Source: Bacillus massilioanorexius (GTDB lineage: Bacteria; Bacillota; Bacilli; Bacillales; DSM-1321). From it: DNA of 64,000 nucleotides. The position numbers and the translations under genes were made by a program. This document shows positions 45,422-53,459 of this stretch, piece by piece (position 1 is the stretch's first letter; every line of letters starts with the position of its first letter). Where the stretch lies: positions 310,001 through 374,000 of the forward strand of contig NZ_CABKRX010000094.1 in NCBI RefSeq assembly GCF_902374955.1, in the 5' to 3' direction. Under the pieces are notes generated by a model. That model searched no databases, was not told the origin of the DNA, and worked only from the letters and a program-made list of their open reading frames with translations.

Positions 45422-45874
45422 ATGATTAGTGAAATTGATAGAGCTCTGCAACTAGCATTAGAGAATCATTTAGGGCAAAAAGACAAAGGAGGATCTCCAA
45501 ATATTTTACATCCCATACGCATTATGCATAATGTTAATAGTAATGAAGAAAAAATTGTCGCTTTGCTGCATGATATTGTTGAGGACACAAATGTAACATT
45601 GGAGGATTTACATAATGAAGGATTTTCTAATTATGTTGTTCAAGCTGTTGATTGTTTAACAAAAAGAAAAGGAGAGAAGTATCAACTATACTTGCAAAGA
45701 GTTGCCAATAATCCAATTGCCCGAACTGTTAAGATGGAAGATATAAAAGATAATAGTAATTTATCAAGGATTCAAAATCCATCTGAGAAAGATTATGCAA
45801 AATTGGAAAAATATAAAAAGAGTTTAGCTTTTCTGCAAAAAAATAAATCTAGTTCACCTCCGATCGTAAAATGA
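45422..45874 (+). CDS. HD-domain hydrolase, (p)ppGpp-hydrolase-like
   Basis: A 150-residue single-domain protein. ALQLALENHLGQKDKGG, ILHPIRIM and ALLHDIVEDTNVTLEDL match the SpoT/MESH1-type HD domain, including the HDxxED motif that binds manganese. DRIxxL-like text near the end (MEDIKDNSNLSRI) also fits. Small alarmone hydrolases of this shape remove pyrophosphate from (p)ppGpp, but other nucleotides are possible. ATG 45422 follows GGAGGAAG. Confidence 0.78.
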   Translation: MISEIDRALQLALENHLGQKDKGGSPNILHPIRIMHNVNSNEEKIVALLHDIVEDTNVTLEDLHNEGFSNYVVQAVDCLTKRKGEKYQLYLQRVANNPIARTVKMEDIKDNSNLSRIQNPSEKDYAKLEKYKKSLAFLQKNKSSSPPIVK

Positions 45875-46005
45875 GAATGTAAGAATATACAAATAGAATG
45901 CTGAGTAGATAAATTGACCCAAATTAGAATACATTTTATAATTTCATTACATGATCGTATTATGAAGAAATATCAAGTAAACATTGAATTTCATTACACT
46001 TATAG

Positions 46006-46091
46006 CAGATAAAGGCAAATTCATTGAAAGATGAAGACGCAAAACTATAGGGACTAAAGTCATTTGACAATGTCAGCCAGTTACCGAAGTT
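46006..46091 (+). promoter_or_regulatory. c-di-GMP-I (GEMM-I) riboswitch
   Basis: AAAGGCAAAT, a GAAA tetraloop (CATTGAAAGATG), GACGCAAAACTATAGGGACT with the conserved A and G residues, and then the closing GTCAGCCAGTTACCGAAG follow in the order of the class I c-di-GMP aptamer. The GAAA loop and its CCAG-type receptor are both visible. The aptamer precedes a terminator hairpin (46103-46137) and a diguanylate cyclase gene. So c-di-GMP likely controls synthesis of its own maker. Confidence 0.88.
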
Positions 46092-46102
46092 TATTTCGAT
46101 TA

Positions 46103-46137
46103 TAGACTAATTGGCAATGAATTAGTCTATTTTTTTA
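46103..46137 (+). terminator. Terminator in the riboswitch expression platform
   Basis: TAGACTAATT pairs perfectly with AATTAGTCTA, followed by seven T, only 12 bases after the aptamer. Whether ligand favours or blocks this hairpin cannot be decided without folding. Confidence 0.85.
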
Positions 46138-46184
46138 TCATTTTTAACAACTAGAATTACTGAAATAAAGATAGGGGATATTAA

Positions 46185-47159
46185 ATGTCATTTATACAAG
46201 TATTAATGATCCTATTTGTGATTATAATACTCATTCAAGTTTACAGTAACTATGTCAAATGGCAGCGAAGAAATATTTTTGGAGAAAACATATCACTTAT
46301 GCAGTTTGCAAAAGATTCAAAAGATGTTATCTATTATTATGAAATAAAACCGAAACCAAGTTTTCGTTATATTAGTCCATCTTTAGAGAATTATTTGGGT
46401 AGCGGTGTGATTGAGGAAGCTTATAAAGAGCCCAAGTCCATATATAAGAGAATACATCCGGAGGATTATGATTGTCTTTGCAAAAAAGAAAATAGCAATT
46501 TTGATTTTAATCAATTATTAATTCAGCGTTGGAAAGATAATAATGGAGATTATCGTTGGTTTGAAGAACAAGCAACTCCAATCTATAAAAATAATGAATT
46601 AATCGCTGTAAAAGGGATTATGCGAAACATCGATGAAAAAATCATCATTCAACAAGAATTAGAATATAAAATTCATCATGATACATTAACGGATTTGTAT
46701 AATAGAGAATTCTTTAATAGAACTTTTGAAAAGTATAATACAGACATCGATACCTCTATAGGTATTATTTTATGTGATCTGGATGAATTAAAAAACACAA
46801 ATGACCATTACGGTCATGACCAAGGAGATGTCTTGATAAAGGAAGCGGCCAAGATTTTAAAAAGTTTTTCATCAGATGGTATTATACCAGCAAGATTAGG
46901 TGGAGATGAATTTATATTGTTGGTTACTGCTTCGAGTAGTGAAATGATTGCTGAATTGGCCAATCGGATCACTGAGAAACTAGAGATGTATAATGAAAAT
47001 ACTTGTTTATATAAGTTAAAGATGTCAATTGGATATGCATTTATTCCACATTCAAAGGGAAATATGTCGGAACTGTTTACTCAAGCCGATCAGAATATGT
47101 ACAGAGATAAAATGAGCAATAAGCAGATGAAAGAATCTCATATTAAGAGCCTAATGTAA
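46185..47159 (+). CDS. Membrane PAS-GGDEF diguanylate cyclase
   Basis: A 324-residue protein: one N-terminal membrane segment (FIQVLMILFVIIILIQVYSN), a PAS domain at about residues 40-160 (FRYISPSLENYLG, RWKDNNGDYRWFEEQATPIY, a typical PAC end) and a GGDEF domain from about 165 (HDTLTDLYNREFFNR, LDELKNTNDHYGHDQGD, ARLGGDEFILL). The active-site loop is intact, so it should make c-di-GMP. Where the inhibitory RxxD site would be, the sequence has no arginine, so product inhibition may be absent. The upstream riboswitch may supply feedback instead. Confidence 0.92.
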   Translation: MSFIQVLMILFVIIILIQVYSNYVKWQRRNIFGENISLMQFAKDSKDVIYYYEIKPKPSFRYISPSLENYLGSGVIEEAYKEPKSIYKRIHPEDYDCLCKKENSNFDFNQLLIQRWKDNNGDYRWFEEQATPIYKNNELIAVKGIMRNIDEKIIIQQELEYKIHHDTLTDLYNREFFNRTFEKYNTDIDTSIGIILCDLDELKNTNDHYGHDQGDVLIKEAAKILKSFSSDGIIPARLGGDEFILLVTASSSEMIAELANRITEKLEMYNENTCLYKLKMSIGYAFIPHSKGNMSELFTQADQNMYRDKMSNKQMKESHIKSLM

Positions 47160-47336
47160 CACTTTTTCCTTAAAACTGTGAAAAAAATGTAGGAATCGTG
47201 AGAGAATTATCAAAGGATATGAAATCATTTTGTAGTAATTCGGCCATTTCTTTTACATGTTTTTGAAATGATTGATAGTTGAAACATTATCAAATATACT
47301 ATCGATACATCATTAGTAATCGAGAGGTGGATGGTT

Positions 47337-47537
47337 ATGAGGATACTACAACAAGAAGTTAGCCATTATTATATGGATAAAAAATCGTATCCAAAGAAAA
47401 TTAGTATAAATCCCGATTTGCTTTTACAATACAGAAAAAAAGGTTATATTAGTTTATCTCCATTAAACTCCAAATTAGTGATATTAGATATAGAAATTGA
47501 AGTGAACGACAAAATAGAAACATTTAAGTTAATTTAA
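47337..47537 (+). CDS. Small protein, paralogue of the 47839 gene (66 residues)
   Basis: ATG 47337 is six bases after GAGGTGG. It shares the pattern EV..Y..DKKSYPKKISINPD...LxLSPLNSKLVILDIEIE...FKLI with the protein at 47839-48039, about 35-40 percent by eye. Both are single small domains without membrane segments, and both are followed by their own terminator. Function unknown. Confidence 0.7.
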   Translation: MRILQQEVSHYYMDKKSYPKKISINPDLLLQYRKKGYISLSPLNSKLVILDIEIEVNDKIETFKLI

Positions 47538-47553
47538 GTGAAACTTTATAGAT

Positions 47554-47579
47554 AACATCTCTTTTAGAGGTGTTTTTTA
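47554..47579 (+). terminator. Intrinsic terminator
   Basis: AACATCTC pairs with GAGGTGTT (one G-U) followed by six T. After it, 47580-47838 holds only an 18-codon frame (MTNDTFHVEIAKVPEKWG at 47604), which may be a remnant. Confidence 0.75.
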
Positions 47580-47838
47580 TTAGATTTTTTAAGAGGATGA
47601 TAAATGACTAATGATACATTTCATGTTGAAATAGCTAAGGTACCTGAAAAATGGGGTTAAATAGAGAAAGTGGGGTATTAATACTATCAAATATGTTTAA
47701 GAAGTGTTAAGAAATTAAGCTTTATGAAATACTTTTGAAAATCTTTTAGCATTTTCGGTACATGAAGGAATGAAGAATTGATTGTCGAGTTTTTTCCTTT
47801 TATACTAACGGTATTAACGATATTATAGGTGGTTAGTA

Positions 47839-48039
47839 ATGAAAAGTATTGAAAAAGAAGTGTACAACTTTTTTGTAGATAACAAAACATATCCAACAAA
47901 AATCTATATTCATCCAGACTATTTAAATAAATTAGAAGATGACGGAGAGATTCATCTATCATCTAACAACACAAATCAAATGCTCTTAGGGATTGAAGTA
48001 TATGCCAATAAAAACGTACATTCATTCAAGTTAAGTTAA
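47839..48039 (+). CDS. Small protein, paralogue of the 47337 gene (66 residues)
   Basis: ATG 47839 follows AGGTGGTTAGTA. MKSIEKEVYNFFVDNKTYPT, then IYIHPDYLNKLEDDGEIHLS, ending HSFKLS. It aligns along its full length with the product of 47337-47537. Two diverged copies 300 bp apart suggest a tandem duplication. Function unknown. Confidence 0.72.
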   Translation: MKSIEKEVYNFFVDNKTYPTKIYIHPDYLNKLEDDGEIHLSSNNTNQMLLGIEVYANKNVHSFKLS

Positions 48040-48064
48040 AAGCACCTTTATGAGGTGCTTTTTA
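48039..48064 (+). terminator. Intrinsic terminator
   Basis: AAAGCACCT pairs with AGGTGCTTT around a five-base loop, with further T after it. It overlaps the stop codon of the small gene. Confidence 0.85.
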
Positions 48065-48077
48065 TGTGATAAAAAAG

Positions 48078-48395
48078 TTAGTCTTTTAAATAATGATTAT
48101 GAAACATCTTATCAATATTTATTACTTGAGTCATTAAGATGCGATTGATGCTCTTTCTTAATTCTGGATATACTTGTCCAACATAATCATTAGGTGTATG
48201 ACAATAATACTTTTCTTCTAAATTCAATTTATAAGAGCATACCAACTCAATAGCAGGACGATTATTCGAGTCTACGACATTTTTTGAGCTCGTGACTATG
48301 ACGAGCAAGTTTTTGTTATGAATGTAGATATCATTTGGATGATAGTCTCGTTCGTCATTAACCAAAAATACGACATTACCTTCTGCTCGAATCAT
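48078..48395 (-). CDS. Hypothetical protein, 105 residues
   Basis: ATG 48395 lies behind GAGGTG on the minus strand; an in-frame GTG nine bases earlier is inside that site. The product starts MIRAEGNVVFLVNDERDYHP and contains DIYIHNKNLLVIVTSSKNVV, then a charged helical end. DIYIHNKNL recalls the IYIHPDYL segment of the small paralogues upstream, which may be chance. Function unknown. Confidence 0.6.
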   Translation of the reverse strand: MIRAEGNVVFLVNDERDYHPNDIYIHNKNLLVIVTSSKNVVDSNNRPAIELVCSYKLNLEEKYYCHTPNDYVGQVYPELRKSINRILMTQVINIDKMFHNHYLKD

Positions 48396-48578
48396 TTCAT
48401 TCACCTCGATATCACATTATATCAAGGATTATTAATTTTTGTATATGAAACTTGTAAACTCTTCTTTATTTGGATGTAATCAATCACATTATAAATAAAA
48501 ACCACCATTTCGAAAGTGCACTACAATATCTAGTACTTACGAGATGGTGATTATGTATGTTTATTCTTAAAAGGTAGA

Positions 48579-49211
48579 TTAATTACGAAAACTGATTATA
48601 AAAGGATTATTATTCATTTCATCTTTGATAGATGTAAGAGGTCCGTGACCTGGGAAAACTACCGTATCTACTGGAAGCGTTAATAGCTTATCTTGAATAC
48701 TTTTTCGTAAATCAATCATATTTCCACCGACAAAGTCTGTACGACCAATGCCTCTTTTAAATAAAACATCTCCTGAAAATACATATCCTTCATCGCGTAA
48801 ATAAAAAGAAACGCTACCAGGGGAATGTCCAGGTGTTTCAAGAACTTCAAAAGTAAAATCTCCAATTGTAATGGTTGACTCTTCTGTTATAATTTTCTCA
48901 GCTTTTCTCTGCACGAATGGTTCTTCCATATCTGAACCGTTTAAAGATGGGGTATACAACCATTCTTCTTCATTTTTATGTACATAGGCAGGAATATGAA
49001 AAGCGTCTCGAACGTCATCAGCCGCTCCAATGTGATCGGAATGAGCATGAGTTAACAAAATAGCTAATGGCTGTAATTTCTCATTCTTAATAAATTGAAC
49101 TAATTTTCTTCCTTCATCGCCTGGATCAATGATAATGCATTGATTCTCTTCATTTTTTAATATGTAACAGTTTGCTGCATAGGATCCTAATGGTAATTGA
49201 TAATATTTCAT
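48579..49211 (-). CDS. Metallo-beta-lactamase-fold hydrolase, glyoxalase II-like (YqgX type)
   Basis: A 210-residue MBL-fold enzyme. The zinc motif is LLTHAHSDHIGAADDVRD near residue 55; further ligands are in TPGHSPGSVSFY (about 130), FSGDVLFKRGIGRTD (about 148) and FPGHGP (about 190). The layout and length match B. subtilis YqgX, a thioesterase acting on S-lactoyl-type bacillithiol conjugates. ATG 49211 is preceded by a purine-rich stretch. Confidence 0.9.
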   Translation of the reverse strand: MKYYQLPLGSYAANCYILKNEENQCIIIDPGDEGRKLVQFIKNEKLQPLAILLTHAHSDHIGAADDVRDAFHIPAYVHKNEEEWLYTPSLNGSDMEEPFVQRKAEKIITEESTITIGDFTFEVLETPGHSPGSVSFYLRDEGYVFSGDVLFKRGIGRTDFVGGNMIDLRKSIQDKLLTLPVDTVVFPGHGPLTSIKDEMNNNPFIISFRN

Positions 49212-49374
49212 TGAAAAAAACCTACTTTCTATGTATTAATCCTAAAAACACCTTACAGAATAATCGAATTTAACCTCGATAAAGATGTATCTTCTTATCT
49301 TCCGTACAAATATCAGAAAAAATTTAATAGAGTTACAAAAGATATTCTACTATATTGTATTAGAAGGATAGATA

Positions 49375-49611
49375 GTGGTAAAGCGAATTGTTTTTGAACA
49401 TGTATTGAATAGTTTGATTCCAAAGTCTATCTTAGAAACTGCAGCATTTCTAGAAAGCGATGAATTTTATATTAACTCAAACAAGAATGAAATTATTCTT
49501 AAATAAGGGAAGAAGCCACTTACGTTGGAAGAAGTTTTTGAAGGTTATGATGGCGACTATGAAGGGAAAGAATATGAGTGGAGTAAACATGTAGGTAAAG
49601 AAATTTTATAG
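49375..49611 (+). pseudogene. MazE/AbrB-type antitoxin gene with an in-frame stop
   Basis: From GTG 49375 the frame reads IPKSILETAAFLESDEFYIN and NEIILK, then a TAA at 49504-49506, and continues in the same frame as GKKPLTLEEVFEGYDGDYEG to a stop at 49611. The two halves are the swapped-hairpin DNA-binding domain and toxin-binding tail of MazE-like antitoxins. No mazF toxin gene follows. A single nonsense mutation removes the toxin-binding part. Confidence 0.75.
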
Positions 49612-49625
49612 ATAACATAAGTGTA

Positions 49626-49657
49626 AAACCCACTAATATCATAGTTAGTGGGTTTTT
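49626..49657. terminator. Intrinsic terminator
   Basis: AAACCCACTAA pairs perfectly with TTAGTGGGTTT around an eight-base loop. It lies between the mazE remnant and the mobile element. Confidence 0.88.
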
Positions 49658-49704
49658 CATTGTTTCAAGGGTGTGGTGTTTAGTTAGCTTACATTTTCCA
49701 ATCC

Positions 49705-50241
49705 TTACTCCGCTGGATTCCTACCTTTAATTCGCTTAATGACAACATCCAACTCATCAGGCTTCAAAAACTCAATCGGACTAGCCGTTTTCTCGAAAAT
49801 AATCGTATCAGATTCAATAATCGTTACATACTTGCCGTTCAACTTGGCTACGTGTACCGATTCTCCAAAATCCGATAACATGCCGTTTACACCAATATGG
49901 TCAAGTTTCATGCGTAGTTCTAAATCAGGTGTAATTTCAACTATAGAGGCAGTAGCTTCAACGATTTGATGAGTCTCTAATTGTTCTTTCAATTCTCGTT
50001 TATCACTAACACTCCAAATTTCCATCTCTTGCTCAAATTGCTTGAACTCTTCACTTTCATCTTCTAAGGATTCCATGATGGTTTCTGTCACCATTTCCAT
50101 GACCTGAGCTTTCATAATTTCCGGCATTGGCTCATTATAATCCACATATTTCAAGAAATCCTCAAAATAACGAGCATGTGAGGATTGATGGATTTTTAGC
50201 TCGCCTTCCTCGACCATGCCTTCTTCGGGCATGTGCGTCAC
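49705..50241 (-). CDS. Acidic hypothetical protein at the edge of the mobile element
   Basis: An open frame of 178 codons. The N-terminal half is acidic and helical (PEIMKAQVMEMVTETIMESL, then ESEEFKQFEQEMEI). The C-terminal half looks like a small beta domain (GKYVTIIESDTIIFEKTASP). No family recognised. The start is uncertain (GTG 50241 or ATG 50232), since no ribosome binding site is clear; it may be the 3' part of a gene cut by integration. It is transcribed in the same direction as the integrase. Confidence 0.55.
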   Translation of the reverse strand: MTHMPEEGMVEEGELKIHQSSHARYFEDFLKYVDYNEPMPEIMKAQVMEMVTETIMESLEDESEEFKQFEQEMEIWSVSDKRELKEQLETHQIVEATASIVEITPDLELRMKLDHIGVNGMLSDFGESVHVAKLNGKYVTIIESDTIIFEKTASPIEFLKPDELDVVIKRIKGRNPAE

Positions 50242-50334
50242 TATCCGTTCTAAACACGTTCATATCAACGATTTCTCTATACGAAAAAGTTAACGGTCAC
50301 ATATGCGGTCACAATTTGGCGCATAAAAATGCAT

Positions 50335-51456
50335 TTACTCGAGTATCTCGTCGAGCTTGTCCGATACTGTTCGCTGCATATTAGGCAATACATGACTATA
50401 CGTATTTAGCGTTGTTTGAATATCGTCGTGACCTAATCTCTCGGCGATCAATTTAACGTTCACGTTCTGTGCAATTAACATAGTTGCGTGTGTATGGCGC
50501 GTGTCATGAAATCTTATGCGCGGTAATCCTAATTGATCCGTTAAATTATAGAACTCTTTTCGAAAGTTGCGCGGAATAAGCGGCTGTCCGTCACGAGTAG
50601 GAACGACTAAGTCATTATCGTAATAAGTAGTGCGACATTTTGCTTTTTCATCTAGCAACTTTTCTCGATGTTCCAGCAACTCTATAACCAAACGTTCGGG
50701 CATCGAAACTGAGCGAATACTTCCTTCTGTCTTGGCGCCTTCTTTAATTTCGCCCTTTTGCGTAAGTGTCTGTTTAACGTAAATTATGCGCTTATCAAAA
50801 TCGATATCTTGCCAACGCAGTCCAAGTATTTCTCCTTGTCGCAAGCCGGTCAATAGTCCAATTTGAAAGCCGATTAAACAACGCGTAACGCGAGGGATTT
50901 TAATAGATTCCCGCAAAAAATAATTTACTTGTTCTAGTGACCAAACTGTCATTTTCCGTTTTGTTCGTTTGGGTAGTGTAATATTTTCGCAAGGATTTTC
51001 TTTAATAAGTTTGTGAAAGACTGCATTCTTAAACGAGCTATAAACTATGCGGAAAATTAAGTGAATGGTATGAGACGAATAGGTAGTATCGTTAGCCAAA
51101 ACGTTAACGAAATTTTGGATTTGGAAATGATTTATCTCACGTAATTTTAAACGACCTAGCGCAGGATTTATTATCGTGCGGAAGTACATAGTATGAATTT
51201 CATATGTTGACGCCTGTAATGCGATCTTACGTTCATTCCAATACTCGTTCATATAATTTTCATAGGTCGTATCGCTTAAGCTTAAATAGTTCCCGTCAAT
51301 AACCTCAGCTTTAATTTTCGCATATGCATTAACTGCCTCGGCTCTAGTTGCAAAACCTCGTCTACGTATCTGTTTACGTCTTCCCGTTTGCGGATGAATG
51401 CCCGCATCAAATACGAATTCCCATTTTCCGGTTTGCTTATTATATTTTACTGCCAC
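50335..51456 (-). CDS. int: Tyrosine-type site-specific integrase
   Basis: A 373-residue recombinase. An arm-type DNA-binding domain opens the protein (GKWEFVFDAGIHPQTGRRKQ), a SAM-like core-binding domain occupies about residues 60-165, and the catalytic domain follows. The conserved arginine is in GLLTGLRQGEILGLRW, HxxR in RFHDTRHTHATM, and the nucleophile in TLNTYSHVLP. It should integrate and excise the element that extends to the right. GTG start behind TAGGAGGTAATT. An attachment site is expected just beyond its 3' end, but cannot be fixed without the other end. Confidence 0.95.
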   Translation of the reverse strand: MAVKYNKQTGKWEFVFDAGIHPQTGRRKQIRRRGFATRAEAVNAYAKIKAEVIDGNYLSLSDTTYENYMNEYWNERKIALQASTYEIHTMYFRTIINPALGRLKLREINHFQIQNFVNVLANDTTYSSHTIHLIFRIVYSSFKNAVFHKLIKENPCENITLPKRTKRKMTVWSLEQVNYFLRESIKIPRVTRCLIGFQIGLLTGLRQGEILGLRWQDIDFDKRIIYVKQTLTQKGEIKEGAKTEGSIRSVSMPERLVIELLEHREKLLDEKAKCRTTYYDNDLVVPTRDGQPLIPRNFRKEFYNLTDQLGLPRIRFHDTRHTHATMLIAQNVNVKLIAERLGHDDIQTTLNTYSHVLPNMQRTVSDKLDEILE

Positions 51457-51684
51457 GTTAATTACCTCCTAAAAAGTAGGCATTGTAGCAGGCTTCCTTG
51501 ATTTGTATTTTAGCATAGTTCGATAATGTTGCGTAATAGACGTATGTAATTGACACATTTTGCATGGGGTATTGCGCTGGGGGATTCGTACGGTAATGAG
51601 TAGGGTCTTGTATACGAAAATATAATGCTTATTAATTAAGGTTTTATTAGTGATTGATTTAATAAATAAAAAAGAGACTAGACG

Positions 51685-51843
51685 TTATTTGTCCAATCTC
51701 TTTTTATCTTCCATATCTTTTCTGATTAATAACTCAATGTAAACACTTGCTGACATTCCGAGTTTAGCGGCCTCTTCCTTAACGTAATCAATCGATTCTT
51801 GCTTTAAACCAATCGTCAATCTACTTTTATTTACTAGCGCCAT
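51685..51843 (-). CDS. Ribbon-helix-helix protein, Arc/CopG-like
   Basis: A 52-residue protein starting at ATG 51843 after TTGGAGG. KSRLTIGLKQESIDYVKEEA is the beta-strand and first helix of an RHH domain; KLGMSASVYIELLIRKDMED is the second helix. Proteins like this regulate integrase, excision or copy number on mobile elements. It is divergent from the HTH gene at 51987. AAAAGTGTCAC and GTCACTTTG in the space between them are possible operator half-sites. Confidence 0.75.
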   Translation of the reverse strand: MALVNKSRLTIGLKQESIDYVKEEAAKLGMSASVYIELLIRKDMEDKKRLDK

Positions 51844-51986
51844 ATTAAAACCTCCAAAAAAAGATGATACATTTATGTTGAAAAGTGTCACATCTTTTGA
51901 TACTATGAATGTGATTAGGGTACGTCACTTTGTGTCCACCTAATTATACCATATTTTAATATCATTTAGTAGAGGAGGTGTGTTAA

Positions 51987-52574
51987 ATGGAAGTAATAAG
52001 TAAAGTAGACGAAATATTTGAACACTCAAACGCCCATATGCGAGACAAATTAAGGTATTTTGGCTGTCAATCTGCGAAAGTTATTAAATATATTTGCGCA
52101 AAGCTTAGAAAATATCGCGGTGAATTTTTCGAAAGTAATAAGACTATTGCTGAGGCTTGCGAAGTGTCTGTTCGAACTGTTCAAAATGCTATTAAACGCG
52201 CCGAAAAGCTTGAAATATTCGTAGTTTCTGAGAGAACTGAACTTACATTTAATGATAAAATGCGTCGTACTTCAAATTTAATACACCTACTACCTTATCA
52301 AGCGAAAGAGGTCGTTCGAAAGGTTGTTTCTGTTGCGCGTAAAGTAGGTAGCGTTCTGCGAAATAAGACTACTAAATCAGCAAATCGTCGTTTTGTCCGT
52401 ACGGAGCCTGTACCGGATTGGTTAGGAAAGGAGCAATCGAATCCGAAGTTGAGTGAAGAAGATAAGGCGCAAATAGCGGATTTGAAAGCATTGTTGCGCG
52501 ATAGGTACTCGGAGCAAAGTCCGCAGTCTGCTCGGAAGTGTGACCTTATTCGCACAAATCAGCCAAAAGTGTGA
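51987..52574 (+). CDS. Helix-turn-helix replication-type protein of the mobile element
   Basis: A 195-residue basic protein. Residues 40-85 hold a winged HTH (FFESNKTIAEACEVSVRTVQ, then NAIKRAEKLEIF) like the HTH_36 domain of plasmid and phage replication or regulation proteins. The C-terminal part is charged and probably disordered (VRKVVSVARKVGSVLRNKTT). Near-perfect direct repeats lie at and after its 3' end, as in rep genes that carry their own origin. ATG behind GAGGAGGTG. Confidence 0.65.
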   Translation: MEVISKVDEIFEHSNAHMRDKLRYFGCQSAKVIKYICAKLRKYRGEFFESNKTIAEACEVSVRTVQNAIKRAEKLEIFVVSERTELTFNDKMRRTSNLIHLLPYQAKEVVRKVVSVARKVGSVLRNKTTKSANRRFVRTEPVPDWLGKEQSNPKLSEEDKAQIADLKALLRDRYSEQSPQSARKCDLIRTNQPKV

Positions 52575-52995
52575 CCTTATTCGCACAACCAAAAACACCG
52601 TTCCGCCTTACTCTCCCAACGGATACAGCGATTTCGGACATCAATTTATATCTTAGTCTTGTAAACAAGATTAGCGCTAAATTAAATAATGTGAAAACAT
52701 GCGGCTGCGGCTTGCACCTTGCCGAACTATCTAATTAATACCTTTATCGCAAATTATTTAAAAGCCTAGCGATAAAATGATAAGTGCCGCCGAGCTAGTG
52801 TTTTTCTAGCGAAGGCGGAATGTTTAAAGTAATTGTGCGACGTAATAACAAGCATAAGATAAGAGGAGCTACCTTTCGAAAAACGCCATTTTCACGTATA
52901 AACACCGCATTATCAACGTTTTCCTTCGTTTTACTCCCGTTTTCACCTATGCAATATTTGACCCATTTTTGCGTTTGTTATGCAATATCTGACCC
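52536..52995. repeat. Two pairs of direct repeats with the same 31-bp spacing, possible iterons
   Basis: The 22-mer AAGTGTGACCTTATTCGC plus ACAA occurs at 52536 and again at 52567. TATGCAATATTTGACCC occurs at 52948 and, with one change, at 52979. Both pairs are exactly 31 bp apart, about three helical turns. The first repeat has an internal dyad (GTGTG/CGCAC). The pairs enclose a noncoding gap after an HTH gene, a usual layout for a replication origin or partition site. Confidence 0.6.
52743..52818. other. Two adjacent hairpins in the gap after the HTH gene
   Basis: TTTATCGC (52743) pairs with GCGATAAA (52769). CCGCC and CTAG (52787-52798) pair with CTAG and GGCGG (52806-52818) as a nested stem. 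There is no T-run after either, so they are not obvious terminators; an origin or a structured RNA is possible. Confidence 0.5.
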
Positions 52996-53004
52996 GGTAT
53001 TTTT

Positions 53005-53232
53005 TCATATATCGAAAATGTCCGAGCTTTTCATATCCGGATCAATTTCCCGCAACACTTCGATTATTTTCTTCATCGTCACAACTGACGGATTATACTC
53101 GTTTTTCCCATTAGCCAGCCTACTGATTGTATTTCGACTTACGCCCGATTTATTGACAAGCCATTCCTGGCTAATGCCTCGTTCATCTAAAAACTCACCT
53201 AAGCGAGTCCTATTCGGCTTACCTAGTCCCAT
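53005..53232 (-). CDS. XRE-family transcriptional regulator
   Basis: A 75-residue Cro/CI-type repressor starting at ATG 53232 behind GTGGAGG. RLGEFLDERGISQEWLVNKS, then GVSRNTISRLANGK, is a complete HTH. It likely controls the FtsK-type transfer operon that starts on the other strand at 53460. Direct repeats at 53245-53275 lie over its own upstream region. Confidence 0.82.
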   Translation of the reverse strand: MGLGKPNRTRLGEFLDERGISQEWLVNKSGVSRNTISRLANGKNEYNPSVVTMKKIIEVLREIDPDMKSSDIFDI

Positions 53233-53244
53233 TTCAGAACCTCC

Positions 53245-53275
53245 ACTTGCGAAAATTTTTATCATTACTTGCGAA
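53245..53275. promoter_or_regulatory. Candidate operator: direct repeat upstream of the XRE gene
   Basis: ACTTGCGAA occurs at 53245-53253 and 53267-53275, exactly 22 bp apart, about two helical turns. It sits between the XRE repressor start and the translocase operon, where an autoregulatory site is expected. Confidence 0.45.
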
Positions 53276-53459
53276 TAATGTACGAGCAGCGACTCATAAA
53301 GTAGTTCCATAAGTAATTCCATTCGACATGCTACTAGAAATTCCTTCCTAGAATTGTGATTGGAAGAGGCAGATTGGCGCTATGTAAACGTTAAAGCCCG
53401 TTTAACTCCCTTCCAATTATGCGCAACTATACTTCGTATATAAAAGGTGGTGGTGTTAC

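Noticed and set aside
46103..46137. Terminator of the upstream HD-domain gene
   Set aside because: It is placed directly after the c-di-GMP aptamer, so it belongs to the riboswitch platform.
50242..50334. A defined attachment (att) site next to the integrase
   Set aside because: The region between the integrase and the 49705 frame holds a repeated TGTGACCG, but without the other end of the element a core cannot be supported.
52298..52555. 85-codon minus-strand frame inside the HTH gene
   Set aside because: It is the mirror of a well-supported + strand gene and has no ribosome binding site.
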